A DNA stretch of 64,000 nucleotides, from assembly GCA_964451375.1 (NCBI GenBank), contig CAYVIN010000013.1, positions 1 through 64,000 of the forward strand. The letters are read 5' to 3'. Both the position numbers and the translations under genes were made by a program. How positions within the stretch are numbered: the first letter of the stretch is position 1; each line of letters begins with the position of its first letter. Shown piece by piece: positions 14,376 through 24,112 of this stretch. Source of the stretch: JAGXQV01 sp964451375. GTDB lineage: Bacteria > Pseudomonadota > Gammaproteobacteria > Burkholderiales > Sulfuricellaceae. The notes under the pieces are model-generated. The model ran no database searches. It had not been told where the DNA came from and saw only the letters and a list, made by a program, of their open reading frames with translations.

Positions 14376-17300
14376 TTGAGCCAGGATATTCTCGCCCTCC
14401 CCCCTGACGAAGTCCGTCACCATGTGGTAGGAATCGGTGCTTCCGCCGGAGGCCTGGAAGCACTTAGCCAATTTGTTGCCGGGCTGCCAAACAGGCTCGA
14501 CTGTGTCTACGTGATTGCGCAACACATGTCGCCGAACCATCGCAGCATGATGGCCGACATTCTGTCCCGTGAAACCAAGCTCCCCGTTCAGGAAATTGTG
14601 GACGATGAGGTTCCTCTGCTGGACGTCATCTACATCGTGCCGCCGGGGAGCAATCTGGTCTTTCAAAAAGGCCGGTTTCACCTTTCCACACCTTCCCCGG
14701 AAATTGCCCCCAAACCTTCGATCAATTTATTGTTTCAGTCGATGGCGGAAGAATTCGACGAACATGCCGTGGGCATCATCCTGTCGGGTACCGGTTCGGA
14801 TGGCACCCGCGGCTTGCGAGCCATCAAGGCGGTAGGCGGTGTGACTTTCGTACAAGTGCCGGAGACAGCGAAATACGATGGTATGCCGCGCTCGGCCATC
14901 GATGCCTGCGTTGCCGACCGCATCCTTACTCCTGCCCAAATGGGCAGTGAACTGGAACGGTTGATTCGTTTTCCCGGCATGATCCCCGAGTTTGAAAGCC
15001 TGGAGCAGCGCCCTGCGGAATTGTCGGTGCTCTTCGAGCGTGTCCGTCAACGCACCAAAATCGACTTTTCCAGCTACAAACTGTCTACCGTTCAGCGGCG
15101 TTTGCAGCGCCGCATGATCGCCACCGAAACAGGCACTCTGGCCGGCTATCTGGAATACACCGAGGAGCATCATGAAGAACTCGACGCGCTGGCCAAGGAA
15201 ACCCTGATTTCGGTGACCGAATTCTTTCGGGATCAGGATGCCTTTCGTGCTCTGGAGCGCTTCGCGCGGGAACTGATCGAGCAAAAGCAGCCGGGCGAAG
15301 AAGTCCGGGTCTGGGTGGTGGGTTGCGCCACCGGCGAGGAAGCCTACTCACTGGGTATCCTGTTTCTGGAGCTGATCGCCGAGAATTTGAAGCAGGTCAA
15401 TCTGCAAATCTTCGCCACCGACATCGACAACAGCGCGCTGGGCGTGGCGCGGCGTGGCATCTATAACCAGGCGGCCATGGCCGAAATGCCGCCCGAGTAC
15501 ATCGGGCGATATTTCCAGCCCAGCGGCAACGGTTTCGAGCCGGTAAAAAGGCTACGCGACTGCGTGACCTTCGCGCGTCAGGATATTGCCGTCGATCCGC
15601 CGTTCCTGCGTGTCGATTTGGTGACTTGCCGCAACGTAATGATTTATTTCAATGCCGAATTACAGAACAAGGTGCTGTCGATCATGCGCTACGCTTTGCG
15701 CGACGATGGCCTGCTGTTTCTTGGTCGTTCGGAAACCGTCACCCAGCAGGAGTCTCTGTTTTCGGCTGCCGACCGGCGCGCACGGATATACCGGCCACGC
15801 GGAAAAGGGAGACCGGTATCGCTCGGCAAGGTGGTGCGGGGACGGATCGGAGGGCTGGCCGCCGACCCGCTTACTTCGCCCAAAACCCATGACCGGCTTT
15901 TCCACAAGGCGATTGCTGACCAGTTCGGGCCGGCCATGCTGGTCGATGCGGGCTTTCGCATTCTGCACAGCCATGGCGAAGTGAATCGCTTTATCAGCTT
16001 TCCCTCCGGCTCACCGGAAATGAATCTGGCTCAGCTAATCGTTCCCGAACTCGCCAATGAAATTCTGACTACGTTGTACCGCGCCCGGCGGCGCCACACC
16101 AGCGCGTTCAGCCGCAGGCGACGGATTGCCGCATTAGGTAACGAGGTATGGCGGCTCGCTGTTCATTCACTGGACGTGGGGCCGGACAACGAACTGTTCC
16201 TGGTGGCGTTCGAGCCGGCTTCACGGTTACGGCCTGCCGACGGTGACGCCGAGATGGCGACTCGGGCTGAGGAGGATTCCGAGGACGAACTCGCTTCGAC
16301 GCGTGAGCATCTGCAAACCCTGATGGAAGAAATGGCGGCTTCCAACGAGGAAATGCAAGCTCTAAACGAGGAAGTCCAGGCTGCCAACGAAGAGTTGCAG
16401 GCGACCAACGAAGAGCTTGAAGCATCCAACGAGGAATTGCAGGCAACCAACGAGGAACTCGTCAGCGTCAACGAAGAAAGCCAAATCAAGTCGGCGGAAT
16501 TGGCTGCACTCAACAGCGAATTCGAGAGTGTTTACAACACCATGGATTTTCCGGTGGTGGTTTTCGATACGGACCTGTTTCTTCGGCGCGCCAACGGCAT
16601 GGCGATCCGGACTTACGATCTTCCCCAGTCGAACGCCGGGCAACCCATTGGCCGCCTCAAGCTGCCTGGGTACCTGGACGGAATCGACAAATATCTCGAC
16701 GAAGCACTGGCAAGTGGCCGCAAGAAAAACTTCCCCACTGAATATGGCGGCAGCACGTTTCATGTTTTTGTTACTCCGGTACTGAATTCGACGGGTACCG
16801 CGCAGGGAGTGGTACTGGTCGTGGTGGACAACACCGATCTGGTGGTTGCCCAGGAGAAAATCCGCGAAAGCCAGGAGCAGCTTCTCGCCATCATGAATCA
16901 CTCGGTTTCGCTGGTTTCCCTGAAAGACACTTCGGGACGTTACGAATTCGTCAATCAGCGGTTTGAAGAGATTTTCGGCGTCAAGGCGAATGCGGTGGTC
17001 GGCAAAACCGATCAGCAGATATTCGGCGCGGAAATCGCCCAGTTGTTGCGCGGCAGGGATCTGGACACCATGCTCAAGCTGAGTGCGGTGGATTCCGTTG
17101 ATGAACTGCCGATATCCTCGGGACACCTGTGGCTGGAAAGTGTGCGCTTCCCGATTTTCGACCGCAACGGCGTCGTGCGTTCGGTTTGCACCCAGGCCAA
17201 CGATGTCACACGCCGCCGCCATGCCGACGAACAATTGCGCCTGGCCGCCAAGGTTTTCGACCGTGCCGGCGAGGCCATTGTGATTACCAATGCGAAGGGC

Positions 17301-18917
17301 ACCATCATTACCGTCAACGATGCCTTTACCAGCGTCACCGGCTATCGGCTCGAAGAGGTGATAGGCAAAAACCCCAACATTCTCCAATCCGGCCAGCACT
17401 CCAAGGAGTTTTACGCCGCGATGTGGCGCAGCCTTTTAGAACAAGGCTCCTGGCAAGGCGAAATTTTCAACCGGCGCAAGAACGGCGACATCTATCCGGA
17501 ATGGCTGACCATCAATTCGGTCAAGAACGAAAACGACGAAGTCGTGAATTTCGTCTCGATATTCAGTGACATTACCGCGATCAAGTCGTCGCAACGGCGG
17601 ATCGAGTTTCTCGCCACCCACGACGAACTCACTGGCCTGCCCAATCGCAGCCTGCTGGTAGACCGCCTGAAGCATGCGGTTTCGCAGGCCAAGCGGCAGA
17701 AGCAAAAACTTGCGATCCTGTTCATCGATCTCGACAATTTCAAGAACATCAACGACAGCCTGGGTCACGACGTGGGCGACACCCTGCTCAAGCAGGCCAC
17801 CGAGCGCCTGCAACGCTGCGTGCGCGACTCCGATACCCTGGCGCGCCTTGGCGGCGACGAGTTCGTCGCGGTCCTGGTGGATGTCGAGCTGCCGGAGGTC
17901 AATACGGTAGCGGGCCGCATTGTCGATTTCATGGGAGCATCCTTCCATATCAACGACCAGAACCTGTTTGTTTCCGCCAGCATCGGCATCAGCATTTACC
18001 CCGAGGATGGGGAGGATAGCAACAGCCTGCTGAAATCCGCCGACACCGCCATGTACCGCGCCAAGGAACGGGGGCGCAACCAGTATCAATTTTTCGCCGA
18101 CGAGATGAAGGTGATCGCCTTGCAGCGCATGACACTGGAAACCGGTTTGCGGGTCGCGCTCGACGCCGGTCATCTGCGCATGGTGTACCAGCCCAAGGTG
18201 GATATTCGCAGCGGCGCGATAGTGGGCGCCGAAGCGTTGTTGCGCTGGCGTGACCCGGCGCTGGGCGAAGTATCGCCGGGGCAATTCATTCCGGTGGCTG
18301 AAAACGCCGGCCTGATGGGCCTGATCGGCAGCCGCGTATTCGAGATGGTGACCACCCAAATCGCCACATGGCGGAAAACCGGACTCGATATCCCGCAAAT
18401 TGCCATCAACGTCTCCGCGCACCAGTTGCGTGACAGCGAATTTGTCGAAAAAGTGGATGACTGGATAACGACTGCGGACATACCGGCCTCCTGCATTACA
18501 GTGGAGCTTACCGAAAGCGCGCTGATGGAACGCCTCGACGTGGTGCGTGAAATGCTGGTTCACCTGGAGCGGATGGGGATAACCCTGAGTATTGACGATT
18601 TCGGCACTGGATATTCTTCGCTGGCCTACCTGCGCAAGCTGCCGATCCACGAATTGAAGGTGGATCGCAGCTTTGTGGATGGCATCGCCGATGAGCCGGA
18701 TGACCGTTCCATCGCCAAAACCATCATCACCATGGCCCATGCCCTGGGTTTGCGGGTTGTCGCGGAAGGTGTTGAAACCAAGGCGCAGTTAAACATCCTC
18801 AGGATGGAGGGTTGCGATATTGCCCAAGGTTATTTATTCCACCGCCCGCTCGCGCCGGAAGATTTCGTCAATGCGCTTCTTGCGTCAAAAAAGCGGAACG
18901 GCGGCTCCACCAAATAA
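14376..18917 (+). CDS. CheB-CheR-PAS-GGDEF-EAL fusion protein
   Basis: A 1513-residue cytoplasmic signalling protein from a TTG start. Residues 15-195 form a CheB methylesterase (Ser23 in GIGASAGG, His50 in AQHMSP, Asp142 in GTGSDGTRG) with no receiver domain. Residues about 210-475 form a CheR methyltransferase with the SAM loop VVGCATGEEAYSLG. Residues about 640-710 are a heptad coiled coil of repeated ASNEELQATNEE units, followed by three PAS domains (to about 1075). The GGDEF site (1159-1163) has an inhibitory I-site R1150-x-x-D1153. The EAL domain (Glu1286 in AEALLRW, later ELTES and DDFGTGYSSL) keeps all catalytic motifs. It therefore links receptor-methylation chemistry to both making and breaking c-di-GMP. 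It is followed after 31 bases by a phytochrome. Confidence 0.93.
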   Translation: MSQDILALPPDEVRHHVVGIGASAGGLEALSQFVAGLPNRLDCVYVIAQHMSPNHRSMMADILSRETKLPVQEIVDDEVPLLDVIYIVPPGSNLVFQKGRFHLSTPSPEIAPKPSINLLFQSMAEEFDEHAVGIILSGTGSDGTRGLRAIKAVGGVTFVQVPETAKYDGMPRSAIDACVADRILTPAQMGSELERLIRFPGMIPEFESLEQRPAELSVLFERVRQRTKIDFSSYKLSTVQRRLQRRMIATETGTLAGYLEYTEEHHEELDALAKETLISVTEFFRDQDAFRALERFARELIEQKQPGEEVRVWVVGCATGEEAYSLGILFLELIAENLKQVNLQIFATDIDNSALGVARRGIYNQAAMAEMPPEYIGRYFQPSGNGFEPVKRLRDCVTFARQDIAVDPPFLRVDLVTCRNVMIYFNAELQNKVLSIMRYALRDDGLLFLGRSETVTQQESLFSAADRRARIYRPRGKGRPVSLGKVVRGRIGGLAADPLTSPKTHDRLFHKAIADQFGPAMLVDAGFRILHSHGEVNRFISFPSGSPEMNLAQLIVPELANEILTTLYRARRRHTSAFSRRRRIAALGNEVWRLAVHSLDVGPDNELFLVAFEPASRLRPADGDAEMATRAEEDSEDELASTREHLQTLMEEMAASNEEMQALNEEVQAANEELQATNEELEASNEELQATNEELVSVNEESQIKSAELAALNSEFESVYNTMDFPVVVFDTDLFLRRANGMAIRTYDLPQSNAGQPIGRLKLPGYLDGIDKYLDEALASGRKKNFPTEYGGSTFHVFVTPVLNSTGTAQGVVLVVVDNTDLVVAQEKIRESQEQLLAIMNHSVSLVSLKDTSGRYEFVNQRFEEIFGVKANAVVGKTDQQIFGAEIAQLLRGRDLDTMLKLSAVDSVDELPISSGHLWLESVRFPIFDRNGVVRSVCTQANDVTRRRHADEQLRLAAKVFDRAGEAIVITNAKGTIITVNDAFTSVTGYRLEEVIGKNPNILQSGQHSKEFYAAMWRSLLEQGSWQGEIFNRRKNGDIYPEWLTINSVKNENDEVVNFVSIFSDITAIKSSQRRIEFLATHDELTGLPNRSLLVDRLKHAVSQAKRQKQKLAILFIDLDNFKNINDSLGHDVGDTLLKQATERLQRCVRDSDTLARLGGDEFVAVLVDVELPEVNTVAGRIVDFMGASFHINDQNLFVSASIGISIYPEDGEDSNSLLKSADTAMYRAKERGRNQYQFFADEMKVIALQRMTLETGLRVALDAGHLRMVYQPKVDIRSGAIVGAEALLRWRDPALGEVSPGQFIPVAENAGLMGLIGSRVFEMVTTQIATWRKTGLDIPQIAINVSAHQLRDSEFVEKVDDWITTADIPASCITVELTESALMERLDVVREMLVHLERMGITLSIDDFGTGYSSLAYLRKLPIHELKVDRSFVDGIADEPDDRSIAKTIITMAHALGLRVVAEGVETKAQLNILRMEGCDIAQGYLFHRPLAPEDFVNALLASKKRNGGSTK

Positions 18918-18948
18918 CCATCACCGTTCGCAAAAGGAATAACGCCCA

Positions 18949-20442
18949 ATGAGCAACCGCGAGCCTCCCCTGAACGAACTTCTGCAAAGCTGCGAATTAG
19001 AACAGCTTCACCTTTCCGGCGCGATTCAATCCTTCGGCGCGATGCTGCGGATTGACGAAAAGACGTTATCCATCACCCATGCCAGCGCCAATCTCGAGGA
19101 ATTCGCCGGTGTCGCCGCCGCCAACCTGCTGGGTAAACCCCTTGACGCACTGCCTTGGCTGTCGCCGCATAACCTGGCGCGCCTTCCCGTCCAGCCGGGG
19201 AAAACACTGAGCCTGATGAACGTCATCGAGGCATCCTCGGAACGGATCGACGCCCTGCTTATTCGCGGTGAGGGATGTATCCTGGTTGAACTCGAACGCA
19301 ACAGTGCGCCTGCCGAACCGATTACCCTGCAAGGCTACCAGCTCCCCCTGATGAAGGTTCCGCAGGACGGCGACGAGCTGACCGAATATCATCAGTTTCT
19401 GCTCCAGGCTTTCCGGGCCATCACCGGCTTTGAGCGATTCATGATCTATCGCTTTCAGGAAGACTGGTCGGGCGAGGTCATTGCGGAGCTTACCGCAAGC
19501 GGGATGGGGAGCTATCTCGGTCTGCATTTTCCCGCCAGCGACATCCCGGCCATCGCCCGCAACCTCTATATGATCAACCCCTCGCGGATGATTCCTGACG
19601 CCACGGCAACGCCGGTGCCGGTTCTGGGCATCGACAATGAACCGCCGGACATGACCTGGTCCGATTTACGCAGCGTTTCTCCGGTGCATCTGCAATATCT
19701 GGGCAACATGGGCGTAGGCGCCTCGTTTTCCGTACCGATAAGAATTTCTGCCAAACTGTGGGCTTTGGTCGCCTGTCACCATCACGCCCCGCGCACACTT
19801 ACGCCCGATCAGCGCAATGCCTGTGTTGCATTATCCAGCGCCTACGCGCTGGGCATGACATCGCACCTGGCCAGCCGCCGCCTGCAAATGATGGACAGTC
19901 TGGAGCGGCGGATTGACGGAGTCCTGGAGGCCCTGGCCGAACATCCCGATCCTCTCGATGGCGTCGAAGTCAATGGCCAGGCGTTGATCGATGCATTGTC
20001 GGCACGGGGATTTGCAATGGTAGTAGGAAATGATGTGGTGATCGCCGGAGACGGGCCAGACCTCGAAGGAATCGGCGTGATTGACGAGTGGTTCCTCAGC
20101 GAGTGCAAGGAATCGGTATTTTCCGGCGATTGTTTGGCGAACGTGTTTCCGGGAAAAGTGGAAATCATTGCCACGGTCAGCGGCATGATGGCAATCAAGG
20201 CGCGCTCCGCCCGTTCCGGTTGGGTACGCTTTTACTGGTTCCGCCCCGCCGAACCCCAGGAAGTCGCATGGGCCGGCAACCCGAACAAGCCGGTTATCGA
20301 GAATGCAGGGGCCATCACTCTTTCCCCGCGACGCTCGTTTGAGCGTTGGGTCGAAACCAAAACCGGCTACAGCCGTCCCTGGTCGAACGAAGAGAAACTG
20401 GTGGCCGGGAAATTCCGCAACAATCTGCTGCGGTGGCTGTAA
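18949..20442 (+). CDS. bacteriophytochrome photosensory core (PAS-GAF-PHY) without output domain
   Basis: A 497-residue red/far-red sensor. Cys15 in LLQSCELEQLHLSGAIQSFG is the biliverdin-attachment cysteine of bacteriophytochromes. The GAF domain holds FPASDIPAIAR (DIP motif) and ALVACHHHAPR. The PHY domain holds WAGNPNKP and the tongue motif SPRRSFERW. The protein ends at the PHY spine helix (FRNNLLRWL), exactly where a histidine kinase usually follows, so signalling must pass to a partner. The start has a clear ribosome binding site (AAAAGGAATA). Its stop overlaps the heme oxygenase start (TAATG), which would supply the chromophore. Confidence 0.93.
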   Translation: MSNREPPLNELLQSCELEQLHLSGAIQSFGAMLRIDEKTLSITHASANLEEFAGVAAANLLGKPLDALPWLSPHNLARLPVQPGKTLSLMNVIEASSERIDALLIRGEGCILVELERNSAPAEPITLQGYQLPLMKVPQDGDELTEYHQFLLQAFRAITGFERFMIYRFQEDWSGEVIAELTASGMGSYLGLHFPASDIPAIARNLYMINPSRMIPDATATPVPVLGIDNEPPDMTWSDLRSVSPVHLQYLGNMGVGASFSVPIRISAKLWALVACHHHAPRTLTPDQRNACVALSSAYALGMTSHLASRRLQMMDSLERRIDGVLEALAEHPDPLDGVEVNGQALIDALSARGFAMVVGNDVVIAGDGPDLEGIGVIDEWFLSECKESVFSGDCLANVFPGKVEIIATVSGMMAIKARSARSGWVRFYWFRPAEPQEVAWAGNPNKPVIENAGAITLSPRRSFERWVETKTGYSRPWSNEEKLVAGKFRNNLLRWL

Positions 20443-21110
20443 TGGAAACCCCGTCGCATTCGGAACTGCACGCTCTGCTTCGGCAGGCAACCAAAAAGCC
20501 CCATCACGAACTGGACCATCATCCCCTCCTCACACCACTGCTCAACGCGGATTTGGACATCATCGAATACGGTAACGCGCTGGCAGCCCTGCACGGCATT
20601 TACAGCATGGCGGAGGCCTGGATTCTGGAGTTTCTTGAACAGCATCCAGGATTGTTCGATTACGGTTCGCGCCTCAAGCTGCCGACTCTCGATGCCGATC
20701 TGGCGATACTCGGGCGCTTGCCTGTTCCGGTAAGCCAGGATTTCGTCGCGCCCCCGAGAGTCGGCGCGCTGATTGGCGTTTTGTATACGCTGGAAGGCTC
20801 CACCCAAGGCGGACAGTTCATCGCACGAAGTTTGCGTCAACACGGCCCGCAAGACCTGCCCATCCGGTTTTTTTCCGGGTATGGGGAGGTGTCCCGGCAG
20901 CGCTGGAATGAATTTCTGAAGTTTGCCGACGTACAATGCCCCAAAGGCGATTACGGGGTCGCCACCGAGACCGCAGTCTCGCTGTTTGGCGCGATCAAGG
21001 CGCAATTGGATTATGCGCACAGCCAATATGCCACCTGCCCCGCTTCTGAATTGTGTGTGCCGCCTTGTGAGCCACTGCCTGGCGGCGACTTGAGCATCCC
21101 GGTCAGGTAA
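20442..21110 (+). CDS. bphO: heme oxygenase (biliverdin-producing)
   Basis: A 222-residue bacterial heme oxygenase that opens heme to biliverdin, CO and iron. LRQATKKPHHELDHHPLLTP carries the proximal His region. GALIGVLYTLEGSTQGGQFI is the distal helix with the flexible glycines over the heme. It overlaps the phytochrome stop codon by one base, so the two products are made together. The pairing of phytochrome with BphO is well known in proteobacteria. The C-terminal tail after about 195 has a Cys-rich CPASELCVPPC stretch of unknown role. Confidence 0.92.
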   Translation: METPSHSELHALLRQATKKPHHELDHHPLLTPLLNADLDIIEYGNALAALHGIYSMAEAWILEFLEQHPGLFDYGSRLKLPTLDADLAILGRLPVPVSQDFVAPPRVGALIGVLYTLEGSTQGGQFIARSLRQHGPQDLPIRFFSGYGEVSRQRWNEFLKFADVQCPKGDYGVATETAVSLFGAIKAQLDYAHSQYATCPASELCVPPCEPLPGGDLSIPVR

Positions 21111-21147
21111 AATTACTCCATCGGATTCTGAAATTTCCGCTTTCCTC

Positions 21148-22002
21148 ATGAATATTCCGTTCCTCGTCAAAGTCGCTTGTCTCGCGTTGGGTCTGGTCTC
21201 TGCCGCCCCGCTCTGGGCTACTCCCGCCCAGGGCGAAGGCGTCGATGTCGGCAAACCTTCGATATTCCGCAATCTGGTTCCGGCGGAAATGCCGGAGCGC
21301 CAAGCCAACCAGCAATACGCCGACCTGAAGCGCCAGGCGGCGGCGAAAAACGCCCTCGGCCCGGATCACCATGCGCAAGTCGTCCGGCTGCGCGGCATTG
21401 CGGAACGCATCATCCCCTTTGCCAGCAAATTCAATCCGCGCGCCACCAGTTGGAAATGGGAAATCAACCTGATCGGCTCGTCTCAGGTCAACGCCTTTTG
21501 TATGCCCGGCGGGAAAATCGCCTTTTATAGCGGTCTGCTGACCAAATTGAAACTGACCGACGACGAAGTCGCCATCGTGATGGGCCATGAAATAGCCCAC
21601 GCCCTGCGCGAACACGCCCGCGAACGGCTCGCCAAAAGCGAACTCACCCACTTGGGCGCGTCGCTGCTCGGGCAGCGCGTCGGGGATGGCAAATACGCCG
21701 CGTTATTCGAGGCCGGCGGTTCGCTGCTGAACCTCAAGTTTTCGCGCGGCGACGAATCCGAGGCCGACCTGGTGGGGCTGGAATTGGCGGCCCGCGCCGG
21801 ATTCGACCCGCGCGCCGGGGTCACGCTGTGGGAAAAGATGAGCGCCGCCAACAAGGGCGGGCCGCCCCAGTGGTTGTCCACCCATCCCTCCGGGCAGAAC
21901 CGCATCAAGGAAATCGAGCGCCATTTGCCGGAAGTGCTGCCGCTTTATGAACGCGAGGCGAATCAACACGGCCCGCACCGGAACGGCCAACACCCCCAAT
22001 AA
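21148..22002 (+). CDS. M48-family periplasmic metallopeptidase
   Basis: A 284-residue exported zinc protease. Residues 1-24 are a signal peptide (LALGLVSAAPLWA). The catalytic site is HEIAH at 147-151, and a downstream EADLVGLELAARAGF supplies the third zinc ligand Glu. The family (LoiP/BepA-like M48) degrades or helps fold outer-membrane proteins. It starts 37 bases after bphO, so it may share that transcript. It is probably a housekeeping gene rather than part of the light module. Confidence 0.9.
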   Translation: MNIPFLVKVACLALGLVSAAPLWATPAQGEGVDVGKPSIFRNLVPAEMPERQANQQYADLKRQAAAKNALGPDHHAQVVRLRGIAERIIPFASKFNPRATSWKWEINLIGSSQVNAFCMPGGKIAFYSGLLTKLKLTDDEVAIVMGHEIAHALREHARERLAKSELTHLGASLLGQRVGDGKYAALFEAGGSLLNLKFSRGDESEADLVGLELAARAGFDPRAGVTLWEKMSAANKGGPPQWLSTHPSGQNRIKEIERHLPEVLPLYEREANQHGPHRNGQHPQ

Positions 22003-22104
22003 ACGCAGCATCTGTGTTCGCTGTTGCACTGAGGCCGCCTTTTTCTCCCCGTATGCTGGGCTATGCTGTAATTAGCGTCCAGCATCGTCCGAAATCAGCC
22101 TGAA

Positions 22105-22232
22105 TGTGGGAGCGGTCTCCCGACCGCGAGCGGTGGTGAACGGAGCAGGTCTGGTGGAGATTTCCGCGCGGCGGCAAAGCGGAGTGTGGTCTGGGCTGAA
22201 CCACCGCTTCGCGGTCAGGAGACCGCTCCTAC
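22105..22232 (+). repeat. long imperfect inverted repeat before atpD
   Basis: GGGAGCGGTCTCCCGACCGC and GAGCGGTGGT at the left pair with ACCACCGCTTCGCGGTCAGG and AGACCGCTCC at the right, leaving a loop of about 60 bases. The gap from 22003 to 22304 holds no other feature. The structure ends just before the upstream candidate start of atpD at 22236. Confidence 0.7.
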
Positions 22233-22304
22233 GCTATGGCGCAGCGGGCCGACCTGCGCCGGATGTTTCCCAATAATGGCGTCAATTTACTGCGGATCAG
22301 CATA

Positions 22305-23714
22305 GTGAACCCAGCCATTCCCCTTCACGCCGCCAATCTCGGCACGGTTGTCGCGGTGCGCGGCAGCGTGGTGGACGTGCGTTTTTCCGAACGTCTGCCG
22401 CCGATCTATACGCTGCTGCGCGCCGGGCCGGAGCGGCGGATCGCCATCGAGGTGCTGGCGCAACTCGATACGCAACGGGTGCGCGGGATTGCGCTGACGC
22501 CCACCCAGGGCCTGGCGCGCGGCACGGTGGTGGAAGACAGCGGCGGGCCGCTGCGCGCTCAGGTCGGAAAAACCATTCTGGCGCGCATGTTCGACGTATT
22601 CGGCAACCCGCTGGATCGCCTGCCCGCGCCACTGGACGTGGAATGGCGCTCGGTGCATCGCGAGCCGCCGCCGCTGGCGCAGCGCTCCACCCATTCGGAA
22701 ATTTTTGAAACCGGCATCAAGATCATCGATGTGTTATCCCCGCTGGAGCGCGGCGGCAAAGCCGGTCTGTTCGGCGGGGCGGGGGTGGGCAAGACGGTGC
22801 TGCTCACCGAGATGATTCACAACATGGTCGGAAAACACCAGGGCGTGAGCATTTTCTGCGGCATCGGCGAACGCTGCCGCGAAGGTGAGGAACTGTACCG
22901 CGACATGCAGCAGGCTGGTGTGCTGCCCAATATGGTGATGGTTTTCGGGCAAATGAACGAGCCGCCGGGGAGCCGCTTCCGGGTCGGCCATGCGGCGCTG
23001 ACGATGGCCGAATATTTCCGCGACGACGAACACCGCGACGTGTTGCTGCTCATCGACAATATTTTCCGCTTCATCCAGGCCGGTTCGGAAGTGTCCGGGC
23101 TGATGGGGCAGATGCCATCCCGGCTCGGTTATCAACCCACCCTGGGCACCGAACTGGCGGGCCTGGAGGAGCGCATCGCTAACACCGAGAGCGGAGCCAT
23201 CACCTCCATCCAGGCGGTGTACGTGCCGGCGGACGATTTCACCGACCCGGCCGCGGTGCATACCTTCTCGCATCTCTCCGCGTCCCTCGCGTTATCCCGA
23301 AAACGGGCCGGCGAAGGACTGTTTCCGGCCATCGACCCACTCCAGTCAAGCTCCAAAATGGCCACGCCGGGCATCGTCGGCGCGCGCCATTACCAGTTGG
23401 CCCAGGAAATCCGCCGCACCCTCGCGCAATATTCGGAACTCAAGGACATCATCGCGATGCTCGGGCTGGAGCAGCTTTCGCCGGAGGATCGCAACACCGT
23501 GGCGCGGGCGCGCCGCCTGGAGCGCTTTCTCACCCAGCCCTTTTTCACGACCGAACAATTCACCGGCCTCAAGGGTAAACTGGTCAGTCTCCAGGATGCG
23601 CTGGACGGCTGCGAACGCATCCTCCAGGACGAATTCAAGGATTACCCGGAAAGCGCGCTGTATATGATCGGGACGATAGACGAAGCAAAACCGCCAATGG
23701 GAGGCCCGGCGTGA
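22305..23714 (+). CDS. atpD: N-ATPase (alternate F1Fo) subunit beta
   Basis: Catalytic subunit, about 469 residues from a GTG start at 22305, which places 12 residues before the conserved GTVVAVRGSVVDVRFSERLP. In-frame ATGs at 22236 and 22263 would add a tail partly encoded by the upstream hairpin. The P-loop GGAGVGKT, the GIGERCREGEELYRDM catalytic region and DNIFRFIQAGSEVS are intact. It is the first gene of an atpDCQRBEFAG operon, the diagnostic order of N-type ATPases. These are laterally spread second ATPases, believed to pump Na+ or H+ outward. Confidence 0.92.
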   Translation: MNPAIPLHAANLGTVVAVRGSVVDVRFSERLPPIYTLLRAGPERRIAIEVLAQLDTQRVRGIALTPTQGLARGTVVEDSGGPLRAQVGKTILARMFDVFGNPLDRLPAPLDVEWRSVHREPPPLAQRSTHSEIFETGIKIIDVLSPLERGGKAGLFGGAGVGKTVLLTEMIHNMVGKHQGVSIFCGIGERCREGEELYRDMQQAGVLPNMVMVFGQMNEPPGSRFRVGHAALTMAEYFRDDEHRDVLLLIDNIFRFIQAGSEVSGLMGQMPSRLGYQPTLGTELAGLEERIANTESGAITSIQAVYVPADDFTDPAAVHTFSHLSASLALSRKRAGEGLFPAIDPLQSSSKMATPGIVGARHYQLAQEIRRTLAQYSELKDIIAMLGLEQLSPEDRNTVARARRLERFLTQPFFTTEQFTGLKGKLVSLQDALDGCERILQDEFKDYPESALYMIGTIDEAKPPMGGPA

Positions 23715-24112
23715 ACGCGACGATGAATCTCAAAATCCTCCTGCCTTTCGGGATATTCGCGGCAACCGGCGACGTGACGCGGATCGTCGCGGAAACCCGC
23801 GAAGGTTCGTTCGGCCTGTTGCCGCATCGCCTTGACTGTGTCGCGGCGCTCACGCCGGGCATCCTGGTCTACGAAACGCCGGCGGCGGGCGAAATTTTCG
23901 TGGCGGTGGATGAGGGCGTACTGGTCAAGGCCGGCCCGGAAGTGCTGGTTTCGGTGCGCCGGGCGATGGGCGGGACAGACCTGGAGCGCTTGCGCGCAGC
24001 GGTGGAGGAAGAGTTCCTGACCCTCGACGACAACGAACAAAACGTGCGGCAAGTCATGGCGAAGCTGGAAAGCGCCTTTCTGCGCCGTTTCACGGGATTT
24101 CATCATGGCTGA
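23711..24112 (+). CDS. atpC: N-ATPase subunit epsilon
   Basis: A 133-residue epsilon-type subunit. The N-terminal beta sandwich (LKILLPFGIFAATGDVTRIV...GSFGLLPHRLDCVAAL) matches the epsilon fold. The C-terminal helices (LERLRAAVEEEFLTLDD) are present, so the inhibitory arm may exist. It starts with GTG overlapping the atpD stop by four bases. Confidence 0.88.
   Translation: MNATMNLKILLPFGIFAATGDVTRIVAETREGSFGLLPHRLDCVAALTPGILVYETPAAGEIFVAVDEGVLVKAGPEVLVSVRRAMGGTDLERLRAAVEEEFLTLDDNEQNVRQVMAKLESAFLRRFTGFHHG

Noticed and set aside
17436..18740. 434-residue open frame on the minus strand across the GGDEF-EAL region
   Set aside because: Shadow of a conserved coding sequence, with no motif, start signal or neighbours.
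22236..22304. ATG at 22236 (and 22263) as atpD start
   Set aside because: The first lies at the edge of the upstream hairpin and the added residues match nothing in beta subunits. GTG at 22305 gives the expected N-terminal length, though it is not proven.
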